Source of the DNA: Alitta virens
Taxonomy: Eukaryota; Annelida; Polychaeta; Phyllodocida; Nereididae
Assembly (NCBI GenBank): GCA_932294295.1
Contig: OW028585.1
Coordinates: 29,124,720-29,188,719, forward strand
DNA length: 64,000 bases
Direction of reading: 5' to 3'
Position numbers and translations under genes: made by a program. The notes under the pieces were generated by a model, which saw only the letters and a program-made list of their open reading frames with translations, was not told the origin of the DNA and did not search any database. This document shows, piece by piece, positions 15,001 through 28,300 of the stretch (the stretch's first letter is position 1; each line of letters opens with the position of its first letter).

Positions 15001-16334
15001 TATGGTCATATGTCAAGTACATGAAGTACAATACACAATTTTTATTCTCTAATTAAGTAATAATATGACTCATTGTTTTGATTTGGGAAATGAGATACAT
15101 AATGCATCTGCTCCGACTCTCGACTCCCGACGCCCTGGACTTTCTACAGTAAAATACTGTTAAAATAATTTTACGGCTAGATACCCTAAATCTTTTTTTA
15201 TAACTAATTTTTGCAGCAAGACTGTAAAAACTACAGTAATTTTTTTTACAGACCACCTGCTGTAAACGGCCACTATATTGAACCTCCCAACAGACTGAAG
15301 TTACATTGTTTCACCCTTCTATCAAATGGCCACCTGTTTTGCGCAGCCAAATTTATCCATTCCCTCGGGTGACAAGGGTTTAATCGTACTTTTCTTATCA
15401 CCATCATGTATCTTATATCAGTAGGATTCATCACACAACTATCACAATTAGGGCTTCACACCGGTAAACGATAATATTAAACCAGTATAGTATGAGCATA
15501 CCGAAAACCAGTATTCTAACAAGCGTATCATACGATATATATCGACGCAAGAAAACCGCCGAAATTGGTGATATTGTTTGTGTCTTGTTCAGAGAAAGAG
15601 TCATTTAATGAGTTGATTTTCCTCAAGAAAAATTTCGAATGGTCTGAATAAAAAAATATTTTGATAAACTTATACTTTTTGATTGATTGATTGGTTCATT
15701 TAGAAACAGCACTAGGATTTCAATAAATGCTTGACTAGATTTTATAATTAAATAATTTTTATAATACAATTTGTAATATAGTCAACTTTGTATGCTCGAT
15801 TCCGCCCATATAAGTGTATAGTGATATGTATCGTGTATCGAACAGCCGTATCAACGATACCTATCGTATCGGAAAAATGTATCGATATGGAGCCCTTATC
15901 ACAATTACATCACGCAATTCCGATAAAAACAAACACAATGCCCACCTATACAATACTGTCCAGCTGGACACACGGTGCACTGGTCCGGTCTCCACAAATG
16001 AGAATTGTCCGAGTAAGTTCCTGCAGGGCACGGGTACCTGTCAGGCGTGGGAGTTTGTAGGGGACAGTAATAACCCGGTAGGCAAGGTTTTGGTTCCACT
16101 GCACTGCTGAAGTTACCTGTAGTAAAAAAATCAGAGTGTATAATTAACAACGTCAGCAGGGATAATGGAGTTTTTCATGGTGGTGTTCCCAGTTTACAAG
16201 TTGACTGCTTGTTGCACCACATACAGTAAAAATCGTAAATTCCGTCTTTTACAAGCTAGACTGAGCTAGACTGAGCTAGACCTTTCTTAAACACCCTGTC
16301 ATACACTCCCAAACAAAACAATCCAAAGGAAGGA

Positions 16335-16379
<45 letters not shown>

Positions 16380-19300
16380 ATTCATAACTGTACTGTCGGC
16401 AAAAAGCTTTTATAGCTTGTTTTATTGTTATTTTATCAAGACTCAATTTCTACATGAAATAGTAATTTACATGGTGCAGGATGACACCTCTAAGGCAATT
16501 TTTTGCCGCTATCGAGGTGCCAACCTGAATGGTGCAGAGAGATCCAATCAAGTTGCGACTATATAATTATTATTGACTGATCAATTATCACTGATGTCAT
16601 CACCGACTTTAAATACAATTTTATCTTATCTATCTTATTACAGTTACAGCACATAATTTAACTTCAGATATATCTACTGGTAGCTGTAATGAAAGTATTC
16701 CACATCAATTTAAATTTGTACATTCTGAGTCCTGATCATGCCTGATATACCAAGAGTTGATATGAAACTTCAGTTGCGCCAATTTTTACCTGTTCCCCAA
16801 CCACAGTAATACCCCTCAGGACATGCGTAACATTCATCTGGAGACGTCAAATCAGTTCGGTCACTGTACGCGCCAGGCAGGCAAGGAAACTGGTCATCAG
16901 TAATCGTACCATTTGGACAATAGTAACCTGAAATATCAGAAAACTAAATTATTGCATGCACCTTGACACATTAGCTTTGATACATCGGACGCAGATGTCT
17001 CCCTTATCACAATTTATTAATTATTATTTTTAATTGCTAAATTTCCTTAAAATTAATTTCATTCACTTAAATTGTACAAAAATACATTTATTTAAACGTG
17101 CTTAAATATAATTATGGAAAAGTCAAATTTTCACATGAAATAGCAATAGATTCAAAATAAATTACAGCCTGTACACTTCAGCATTTAAATGCCGAGTCTA
17201 GTAGCACCCTATGCAGCGTCTGTCAAGTTGTGACACCATGATTGTTACATAGATGTTGAGTAATCAAAGAAAACCCAAGCGTCCACATTGGACAGGAAAT
17301 ATAGTAAATAAAATACAGTTCAATTGAGACCTTAAAACAAAAGAAAACTTTCACTGACCTTGATGACAGGGCACCGTGACATTGACCTGAGCAATTTCAG
17401 GACACGCCCATCCCGCCCAACATTTGCGGCAATTGAGAGGGTGACCAGTCTTAGCATCCGGATTATACATTCCAGGATCACAAGGAATAGGAGATATTCT
17501 TGGCTCGGCTTCATTTCCCCATGGACAGTAATGTCCTGCTGGGCAGTCCAGGCATTGGGTCGCTTCTGAAATAAGATAAACAAAAAGATAAACGAAGGAA
17601 CGATTAAAGATCTCCTCCTTCACCATTACTAGAAAAATGAAAATATAATTGCAAATTATGAAGATCTTAGGGCAGACTATTTCAACATGTATTCATAATA
17701 CAAATTAGCATACACATAAAAATTAAAGGCAAGCCAAATTATTCTGAGTAAATATTTAAAAGATTCTCTTAAGCAATTAGTGTCATGGAAAAGTTTTCAT
17801 CCAAAAAAAATAAAAAAGGTTTGACTGTTTAGCGGAATTATATGTTAAAATCAATCAATTACTTCCGATTTCAAACCTTACTATTCAAACTACCCCTGGT
17901 CCGATTAATTGATTGATTGATTGATCAATCAATTTCATATAGTATGATACAGTTGTTTTCAAGTGTTAACAAAGTTAATACATTTAAAAAAAAAAAAGAT
18001 GGTTCATCATAATGAAATAAACATACCAGAGAGAGAAGTTTACAGAGTAAATTCATTTAAACAATACAAAATTATCAAGATGAATTAAACTTACCAGAGA
18101 GAGAAGTGTTCGGACTATATGTTCCAATCGGACACGCATTTTGAAATGTAGTCGATTGTCCTTCTGTGCAGTAAAAACCAGCGGCACATGGTTGGGGAGT
18201 GACCGTACCATCTGGACAGTATTGACCACTCGGACAGCTCAGGCACACTGCTTCACTCGTGCCATTCTTGTCTGGATTATATGTACCTCCTAGAAGTCGA
18301 GAAAAGAAAAAAAATTTACAGAAAATATTAGACAAGCATTGGCAACATATACGTTGATCTTAGTATAGTGTCCTTTGTAAATTAATTTTGTTGTGCGTTA
18401 CAAGTTTATCAAGCACCTTAATCAGTGAGTAAATACATACGTAACCTGTGATGGGCATCTCATCATTAAGACAGGCAGACAGTCTAACAATTGTTTGATG
18501 ACATTATCTAAATGTGATGTCATCAGCTGCTCTCAATTACATCAGGGCTTTTCCATTTAAAAAAGAGGGGGGTGTGGGAAATTTTCTGACCCCCGATATG
18601 TTTTTTTTTACAAACCCCCCTGCTTTTTTCTACATTAAGACATTAAGAAAATACTGGTCAACCACCCTCTCCCCCGATATCAGTTTTCCCCAGATCTCCC
18701 CCCGTCCCGGTACCTGAAAAATCTTCAGGTCCACCCCCCCCCCCCCCCCCCCCATGTTTTTTAAATGGAACAGCCCTCAGTGATAAGTCACTAAACAATG
18801 TTTGGACCATTTTTCTAGGCCTCCCTCTTTTAGTTACCACAGCATGTTGATTCCACATTCTGTATTTACATTTGCCTCACCACAGAACAGCCTTTTCCTT
18901 CAAAATAATTAGAAATAAAGAATAACAATATATCATACCAGGACAAGGGAAAGTTGTAGAAACGGTGGTTCCAATGAGACAAAAGTGACCTTCTGGGCAA
19001 GGTTTATTTTCGTATTCATAATCTCCTGGTCCAGTACAGAAGAAACCTGAAATGAAATGAAATGTAAGTCAAATGTAATCTACAGTTTGTCTGATAGATT
19101 AATAACAATGTTATGAATTTATCTAACAAAAAAAAAAAGGTTATAATTTTTTAATTGACAAAAACTGACTGAGTTGTGCTGTCCATGATAATATAGGCTG
19201 GCTTTGTGTAAGTTTTCTTCAATAACTTTGTCAATTTTCATCCAATTTAAAAAATTTAAAGTTCAAAATGGCTGAAATTAATTGGGGAATAAAATGTTAA

Positions 19301-22300
19301 CACAATTCATTGACAGATCAGTGACTTGTGTGGTTTTCCTATATTACCATCTCACCTGGAGGACAGGGTTTACAATCGGAAACAGAGGTAGACCCATTAA
19401 AAGGATTGTAGGTCCCAGCTGGACATGGGTAGAATGAAATGCCATCGCAATAACCTCCTTTGTCACAAACGCCAGAAGGAGGTCGGGAGGTCGTTTCCAC
19501 GGCACCACAGATGAAACCGGGGTCACATTCGAAACAGCGAGTCCACCCTTCTTGCGAGTATGTGCCAGGGAGACAAGGAGATTTAGTAGATTCTGAAAAT
19601 TTAAATAAAGCCAATAAAAGAGTGGTAAATATTTCATGTTAACTCTATACTACAGCACAACTTAATCATTGAATGAATTTGAACCATTGTTGGCTATGAT
19701 TGAAGAGACTTAATTCATCCTTATTTGAACAAATCTTCACTATTTCAATTCATAAACCACTGATGACAACTTTACAAAGAAAAATGGTTCACATACTTTT
19801 GGCATGGCTACAGTATAAAATTAGCATAGCAAGATGGATGTACACTGTTTCAGTTTCGCATAAATATTTGCCACCTTTTTACAATAATATGTTCGGGGAA
19901 AAGTAATTCAAAATCTTTGAAAAACAAATATGGAAATCATACAAGATAATACACAGTGCTTTAACAGCCACATGCATAGAATGGTTACTTGCTGTGAACA
20001 TTGGAATGCTTCCAACTCACTAATAATTAAAAAAAAAAAAAAAAACATTTTACCCTCTAATAACACAGATTTAACAGTATAAATTACTCTACAAGAAAAT
20101 CATATTCACCATATGGTTCCGGACAGGCATATCCAGCAGGACAAACAGTGCAGTTGGTCGAAGCAGCCGAACTGAAGTATCCGGCAGGACATATGAGAGG
20201 TCCACTAATTGCATTCGGACAGTAGTATCCCTCTCGACATTGAGTGCAAAGACGTTGGGAGCCATAGGAGTAGTAGCCAAAATTGCAGGCCACTCTGCAA
20301 AAAAAGACATTTATATAGAAAACATTTTTTTTTTCCTTCTTAGAAATACTATTACAATTAGGTTAAAGAAACAAGTAACATGGTTATGGAAAGAAATCAG
20401 AATGACTTTTTTTTTTTAATGCAAAAAACAAAGATTCCTAAAAACGATCGTATCAGATCGACATACCTTGAATCTTTTGTGACGTCAGTGCACTCGTAAC
20501 CTTCCGGACAAGCTGTACAGGACGACTGGTTGCCAACGGAGAACGTTCCATCAGGGCATGTGATCTCAACATCAGCCACAGTTGAAGGACAATAATGTCT
20601 GAAATATAAATCATTGTAGCTTCATTGTAGCATCATAACAATACAATGGGCATGTGCTGCCCACTCTTCAAATTCACCAAATCCAAAATTCCCGGATATG
20701 CCCTCTGCAATTCCTGACGTTGTCATCTCAATGAGATTTTTCTCCCTAACATAAAAACTGGCACGCCAGAAGCAATAAAGTCCTAATCAATTAATTCTCT
20801 CAATTAATTCAAATCTAACATCAAGATAGTTTTACTTACCCTGCAAGACAGGTGGTGCATGAAGATTGTTCTCCGACTGAATAGAACCCATCTTGGCACT
20901 TAATTCTGTAATTGCTGTAGGAAAAGGGACAAGCATATCCCCTGGGACATTGGGTGCAAGTTGTAGATCCTGGAGAAAAATAAATTCATACATGAAGACT
21001 GAATCAAATGCATGTGTGCACTACTACTACTACTACTACTGCTACTACTACGACTACGACTACTACTACTACACTACTACTGCTACTGCTATTGCTGCTG
21101 CTACTACTACTATACTACTACTGCTACTACTATGCCTGGGTCTTCAGTCATGAACAACCTGTGTGGTCAATTCATCATTCATCTCACAGTGTTCAAGATA
21201 GCACCATGCCCATTTCCTGAGCGCCATGCCCAAATTAAACTCAGACCCGTTTTTAAGACGTCAAAAATGTGCATGACCTATTTCAGCGTGTCTAGGTGCT
21301 AGGTGCCCTGAATTTGTGACTACACCATGAACAACTGAAATCTGACCTTGAACACTGGTTTAATTAGATCTATGTAAAGTACATCACAAAACATGCTCTT
21401 ATTTTTTACAACAAATGATACGTTGGTAGCATTGCATTCAAACAACGCTCCATGCACGAGTTAAGACACCCACCTGCAACAGAGTACCATCCATCAAGGC
21501 AGTTTTCATTCCCACTACCGTCAACATTTGGACATTTCATTCCCGCAGGACAAGTCGTACAAGAGGTACTTCCGCTTGATGAATAGGTGCCCGGAGAACA
21601 TGCCAATGGCTCGGAAATTCTGAATTGGAGATATCAAATGAACGTCATAATAATTATTGCATTAATTGGTATTTCTCTGAGTCCTTAATAGTAACGAGAA
21701 CACAAAAACGAAACTTATATCATAGGTCTTTTTAGGTCACTTTGAGTATCTCAGGAGAGTTACCCGAATTCCTTTTATCTTCAAATTTCTATATAAACAT
21801 CAAGACACTGACAAATTTGAGATCTACAACAACCAAAGCTCTTTTCTTCATTATAAATCTGAAACAACGACTTGAGTCCAGATTGGCCACATTTTAAAGC
21901 TGACAAAAAAATATAGCATTTTCAGCATACTTACGTCGTCCTCGGACAATATTTCCCAGCAGGACATGTATTGCAAATCATCTCTCCCTCCGTAGAATAT
22001 TCTCCCGCTGTGCACGGACTGTTTGCTGTTACATCCGTGTTGTCTGGGCAGGAATAACCAGCTGGACAGACGGTGCAATTTGTCTGGCTCCCGCTACTTA
22101 CACTCCCTAGAAATAGCAAAGAGAACATGACATTGCAATTATAAACAATTTCTAAAATCACTCTTCAGACATAAACTAGAGCCTATCAGCGCTGAATCCA
22201 GAAGGTGGTGTTACTGTTGTATAAATGACTAATTACTGATAGTATCCACTGCAGCCTCCCTTTAACTGCAAATGGCTAAATATGAAATAACTCAGTGAAG

Positions 22301-25300
22301 GCAAGAATTGAAAATACAAATTCAAGTTAAAAATGATATGAAACGACTGATTTTTTTTTAAAAAAGTTTTACCTAATAAATTTTATATTTTATTGTATTT
22401 CGCAACGTTCTGGATAAAAATCAGACTCTGAAGATAAAGATGGATAAAGCGGCCAAGTGCAAATATGTGTATTCATGTTAAAATTTTAGGCCTGTATCAC
22501 ACAATAGCAAATAATGACTCTTGTCTCATTTCACCAATTAGCTGCATAAAGTTAGTACAGTTGTGACATTTCTAGGCAATGGTCACAATGGCATTAGGGG
22601 ATATTCATGCAGATGAGATTAACAATTCACCTTACTCATGCAAAGCACATTAAAAGCCAGCGTGAGAATCACTAAATCATCCAAATTAATGCAACAAAAT
22701 TTGCACCAGAACTACATCGTCATCACTGCATAAAGGTATTTAACAGACAGTTCCCAAAGACCTGTTATTGGAGCAATCTCAACCAGGGTTGGTAAAAATC
22801 TTCTTCTTTTTTTTTAAATCAGATTTTTAAAACATTTCAATTAGATTTTTTTTAATGATGCAATTATGGCTCAAGTACTGTCTAGCATGAGCCAAGTTTG
22901 ATCATTTTTTAAGCATTCCTTCTTAAAATTACTAAACTCTGTTCAAAAATGAACAGAACTTATTTATTTAACAATTCGACTTTTGGAGAGAGAAAAAAAA
23001 TTATGTTGTATTAAAATAAAATAATGTTTGGAGTCGATAAAAAATTCAGTTTTAAATTGAATAAACTTGTTAAATCTAAAAAAATAAAAATAAAATAAAG
23101 CAGGCAAGTCAAAAATCAATTAAAACCAATGTATCTCACCAGTAGGACAAGTCAATGGACTAGCGTCAGTTGCAGGACAGTAGTGACCAGCTGGACATGC
23201 AGTGCAGGACGACGCAGTTACATCGATATTGTAAGTGCCATCTGGACAGGGTACTGGGTCACTGGCAGGGTTGATGCAAATAGAACCTGAAAAAACAAAT
23301 TTGTGAATGATCCCGAAAAACTTCTCAATTAATACAACAAAATCTTCACCATTTCATTTTTGTGAGAAACATTCAATTTAAGCTCAATAGATTGTATTCA
23401 TGCCTACGCCATATATGCACATATGACCTAATTTCAGTGCCTTTGACCAGCATGTCACAAAACGCCCAATGTTCACAATGAGCGTTATGACGTCATCATA
23501 ATTGTTTTGACGGGTTTAGTGCAGTATAGCGGACCCAAATTTATGCTCATATTTGGCGTCAATAAAGTATGAACATTATCACTATTTTTTTCCAAATTTA
23601 GTTTTGGCAAACAAACAAAACATTTTTGTGTGTAGTGATAAGGGTTTGGGGGCGACAGCCCCTGATAAAAAAATAAAATAAACAACGTCCTTGCCTTGAA
23701 AATGATCACCGCTGTCGTTTATTTGTGGCGTCATCAATAAATTCAGCATTTCTACGTCATTGGCCAGGCAATGAGGCTTGCTAAATATGGTCATAAATCT
23801 GGGTCCGCTATACTGCACTTTTTCCGTTTTGACAATTACATCATATTGGTAAATGCCGATACAGAGGTCATATCGACTCGTATGTGCCAATGGCTGAGGT
23901 GTGAATAGGATCTATTGACATAAATCTGTCTGAAAATTTGAAATGCGTTCTCTCTTTCAAATCTTTTTCTTTACTAGCATGAAAAATTTCACAATATGTA
24001 GTGAGAGATGCAATTTTTTTAAGCAACAAAACATATGTATCTTAAATATTAAAGAATACCTATGGGGCAAGTCAAACATGCCACAGCGCCCTCTCCTGAG
24101 TATTCTCCAGAAACGCAGGAAACGGGGTTGGCAGCATCACTGCACTGATGACCAGCAGGACAGACTGAGCAAGAACTACTTCCAGCAGTGGAGTAATATC
24201 CTGAGTCACAAGGTAATTCGGCCTCAACTCCTTCCACGCAATAATACCCAGCTCGGCAAGTAGTGCAAATTGTGCCTGGAAAAAGTTTCAAAGTTAGAAA
24301 AACAGAGCTCTACCAAAAACGATTTATGAACAACCAAACCTCAGGTGCAGATATCAATACTTTAAATGGCATTTATCATTCCATAAACACAACAGTTAAA
24401 GCACTAGCTCCAACGCAATATTTAAATCAAATTATTTTACTCACAACCTAAAATATATCATCACCTCAAAACAGATTTAGTTTTTTTTCACCAGTAGGTT
24501 CTCGTGTTTATAATTTTTATACCAGGGCCTAGGCCTTTATCAAGTATAGAACTATCATACTATGTTCTATGACAGACCAGGTAAATTTAAGCGAACGAAC
24601 GCTCTGAGTTTTGAAAATATATGGGTCAACACAGCAGCAGGAAAGGGGTTGCCTATGCTCTGGCATATATACTTTAAAAGGCTGCTGCTCTTCTAATATT
24701 GGTCCGATTTTCGTCATATAAAGACTGAATTGTTCAGGAAAATGTGTAGAATTTATATTTATTATCAAAAGATAATAAATTTGGAGTATACAAGGCACAA
24801 ACACTGGTCTCAATGAGGCAGAAGCCATCATACTGTATTAAAGTGTTTACATTGTAGGCCTAGTGCTGCTGGCATTCTACACACAACACCAGGTATCTAT
24901 TCTTTTTTTGAAAAAGAATATTCTTGTTAATATCAGTGTTGTGACTAGAAATCACACTTAGGAAGCTTGAAATAAATTCTAGGCAACAAATCAAATATTA
25001 CAAGGTAGAATCAAGTTATTCTATTTTATGCTACGCTACTCTTTTCAATTCACTCACTTCCAATGGCACTGTAGTTCCCAGGAGGGCAGAGCACAGGGGC
25101 GACATCTGGTGAGGGACATTCCATACCTCCAGGGCAGTCTTGGCAACTTGTCCATCCCGGCCTCGAATATTGACCTACAAGAATATTTAGCTTTATTTTG
25201 AGGTCAAAGCTATCTTTTAATATAATTCAAATGCAACCATGGACTAAATTTTTGTACATGTGAACATTCTTATCTTTTGTGTAAATTTGAATTTAATATT

Positions 25301-28300
25301 GATATTGTAATCAGTATTTGTGATTTGATCTCTGATTTATCCTCTACCTTTTATGCACTTATATATTATTTCGCTTTAACACTTAATTTCTAAGAGCAGG
25401 ACTCTGCCCAGAAAAAAATCAAATTATGGCAACTGGGACCTTGAACGTTTAGCTATATATTATGTATAAAATAATGAGAACTTATATATCATATTTCTGT
25501 AGGTGTAGTTTTAGATAGACGTAGTGAGTAGATATGTGACATATGTATCTTTTCTGATATGAAAAAGTGTCAATAATATATATATATATAATATACAATA
25601 CTAACAGACAAGAACTCAACTAGTTGATCAATACTAATCCCCCCACCCCAAAAAAAAAAATACCCCTTATATCTAATAAAGATTTAATACAAATTACTTT
25701 CTTGGAAATTTGCACAAGATTTCTGGAGGTTTTCATATTTCAGTGGGCAGTAAAATATTTTTGGGCGGGGTAACTTATTTTAATGTGGCTGCAGTTCCTT
25801 TCTGAATTGTTTTGGGCTTTTTGCAGTTTCTGGTAGGGGTGGCTAAGACCTACATTAAAAAAAAAGCCTTTGGATATAACTGAAAACATATTTCTCTCCA
25901 CGGCTAATTTAGTTTTGCATTGAAACAACATTCAAGAAACTAAGGAATGTAGAATAATTCATAATTCATCTGTATTTCAAGTGGCACAATGTCATAGTCA
26001 TCATCATCATTGACGGAGAAAGCAGAACAACATAATTACTAATTATTAATTTTCGGCAAAATTTCCCAACACACCTGATCCACAGGGGGTCTCTGTAGTT
26101 GTATCAGGACAAAAGAATCCAGCCGGGCACACTTGGCACTTCGCATCTCCCTCCATTGAAAAGTAGCCAGTTTCGCAGGCAACCGGTGCCAACCTACAAA
26201 ATGGGTAAAACATCAGTCACCTCCTTGACATAAAATTCAATTCGAACAATACTGAAGACAAAACTAACATCGCCCAGATAGTTCAAATAATGATTCGCAA
26301 GCATATTCAATAAATGACACTCAAACTTCTGAACTTACGTTGGGTCTGAACATTCAAAACCAGCAGAACAGGGAGTACAGGCATCTTGCGCAGTGCTGGC
26401 CGTTTCGTCTGAAAAATTTATTTCATTCGAGATATCATTCATGAAGTTATTCTAAATGAAAATTATTGTAATTTTTTATATACCCATGAAATCTATGCAC
26501 TGTGGAAAATATCCTAATAAATTTTCTGTTTATTGGTATGTATGAGCTTCATGAGCTGCCATGATTTTTAACTGCTTATCTAAAAATTCCCAGATTTTAT
26601 AATTTTTTTGTTTTCTGAATCGAAATTTTTTTAATGTTTTCCATGTTAACAAGTTATTCCTTTCCTTACTGAATGACTTGGAACCCAGAACATCATTAGA
26701 ACTTATGACTGATACTCACTGGTGCCACACTTCGTGCAAATCTGAGACGCTTCTGATGAAATGTAACCATCGGCACAATCTTGGGGTGCATCAGAGGGAA
26801 TGAGACACGATTTTCCCGCCGGACAGGGGTCACAAAATGATGCTCCTGAGAAAACAACATTGAATAACATTTAATACCTAAAGTCTATAAAAAATCAATA
26901 ACTTAAATTTGGAAACATAGTGCAAAAGATGTTTTAAAAGTGCTTTTCAGTCCCCTCCAAATTCAGAACAATTTGCACTAAGACCATTCGCTACTGTAAT
27001 TCCTTCACATCCACCACTATAGAGTCTTTTCACTGAACAGCCCTGACTTCAGCAAGACATAAGTCTTTCCTCTCCTGTTATTACTCATTTTGCTTTTCAG
27101 ACATAGAAGATAATCACTGACTTATTCAATAAATATAAATTCCTCAGAAAAATAACAAAAAGCAACTGAATGATAAGGTGTCAAATATACATTAAAATGC
27201 ACTAAAATACTGCTGCTAGGATGCACTTTGCTTCAGCCAATCACAGCCAAGGGCGGGAACTTTTTCAGCCAAAAGAATCGCAGTATTCTGTTTTAGCCAC
27301 CCGGTGGAAATACAGAGAACCTTCCGTGAAAATCCACTATTCTATTCTTCTATTCTATTCTATTCTATTCTATTCTTCTATTCTATTCTATTCTTCGATT
27401 CTATTCTATTCTATTCTTGATATATCTTGATATTCGTTTCGTTTCTACTCTAACCCTATTGTATTCACATTGTATTTATTTTCACACACAACTGAAAAAC
27501 AAAATACAGATAATCGAAAAACAAAATCAAGACCCTATCAAACATATGATGAAAACTACAACCAATAAATTACAGCAGAATGTTCGATATTCTTTTAGTT
27601 GAACACACGATACCATGAACTCACCTTCTCTGTCAGCATAAAACCCAGCAGGACACAATTCACAAGTGCTGTTGCCAAGGGGTGACACTGTTCCGGCTGT
27701 ACATTTTATGGCCGAAGATTTGCTTGGACAGGCATAGCCAGCTGGACATCGGGTGTTACATGTAGACTGACCTGAAATTACACGGAAATTGTCATTTAAT
27801 CTTTTTAAGACACCTAAATTATTTCATGATTGTGTGTTATTTCTTTACATTTCTATTTAAATCTTTACATTTCCATTTAAATTGCCAAGTGCTTGCTTTA
27901 AAATTCAATTTTAAAGTTCCATTACTGAGTGTAAGCATCACATTAGATGAAAATTAATGTCAAATGCCCTAAGAGTGTTCCTCCTTAGCACTCTTGATGT
28001 CTTTCATAAAGTACCCTTTTCACACATAAGTGCTGTTCCATTTAAAAAAGAGGGGGGGGGGGTGTGGACCAGAAATTTTTAAGACATCCAGATATCTGTT
28101 TTTTGTTTGTTTTTTACCTTGCTTTTTTCTACATTAAGATATTAAAAAATACTTAGAACCCCCCCCCCCCCCCCCCCCTGTGATATCTGAAAAATCTTGT
28201 GGTTCCTCCGCCCCCCCCCCCCCTCTTTTTTAAATGGAACAGCCCACAATGCAATGCTTGTAACTTACCAACACTTGGGTTATAGTACCCATCTTCACAC

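Noticed and set aside
21008..21302. Poly-Tyr, poly-Leu and poly-Thr frames
   Set aside because: Translation of the CTA trinucleotide microsatellite; no gene evidence.
22784..23125. Possible further hAT-like element starting CAGGGTTGG
   Set aside because: The left end looks right, but I could not define a matching right end or target duplication.
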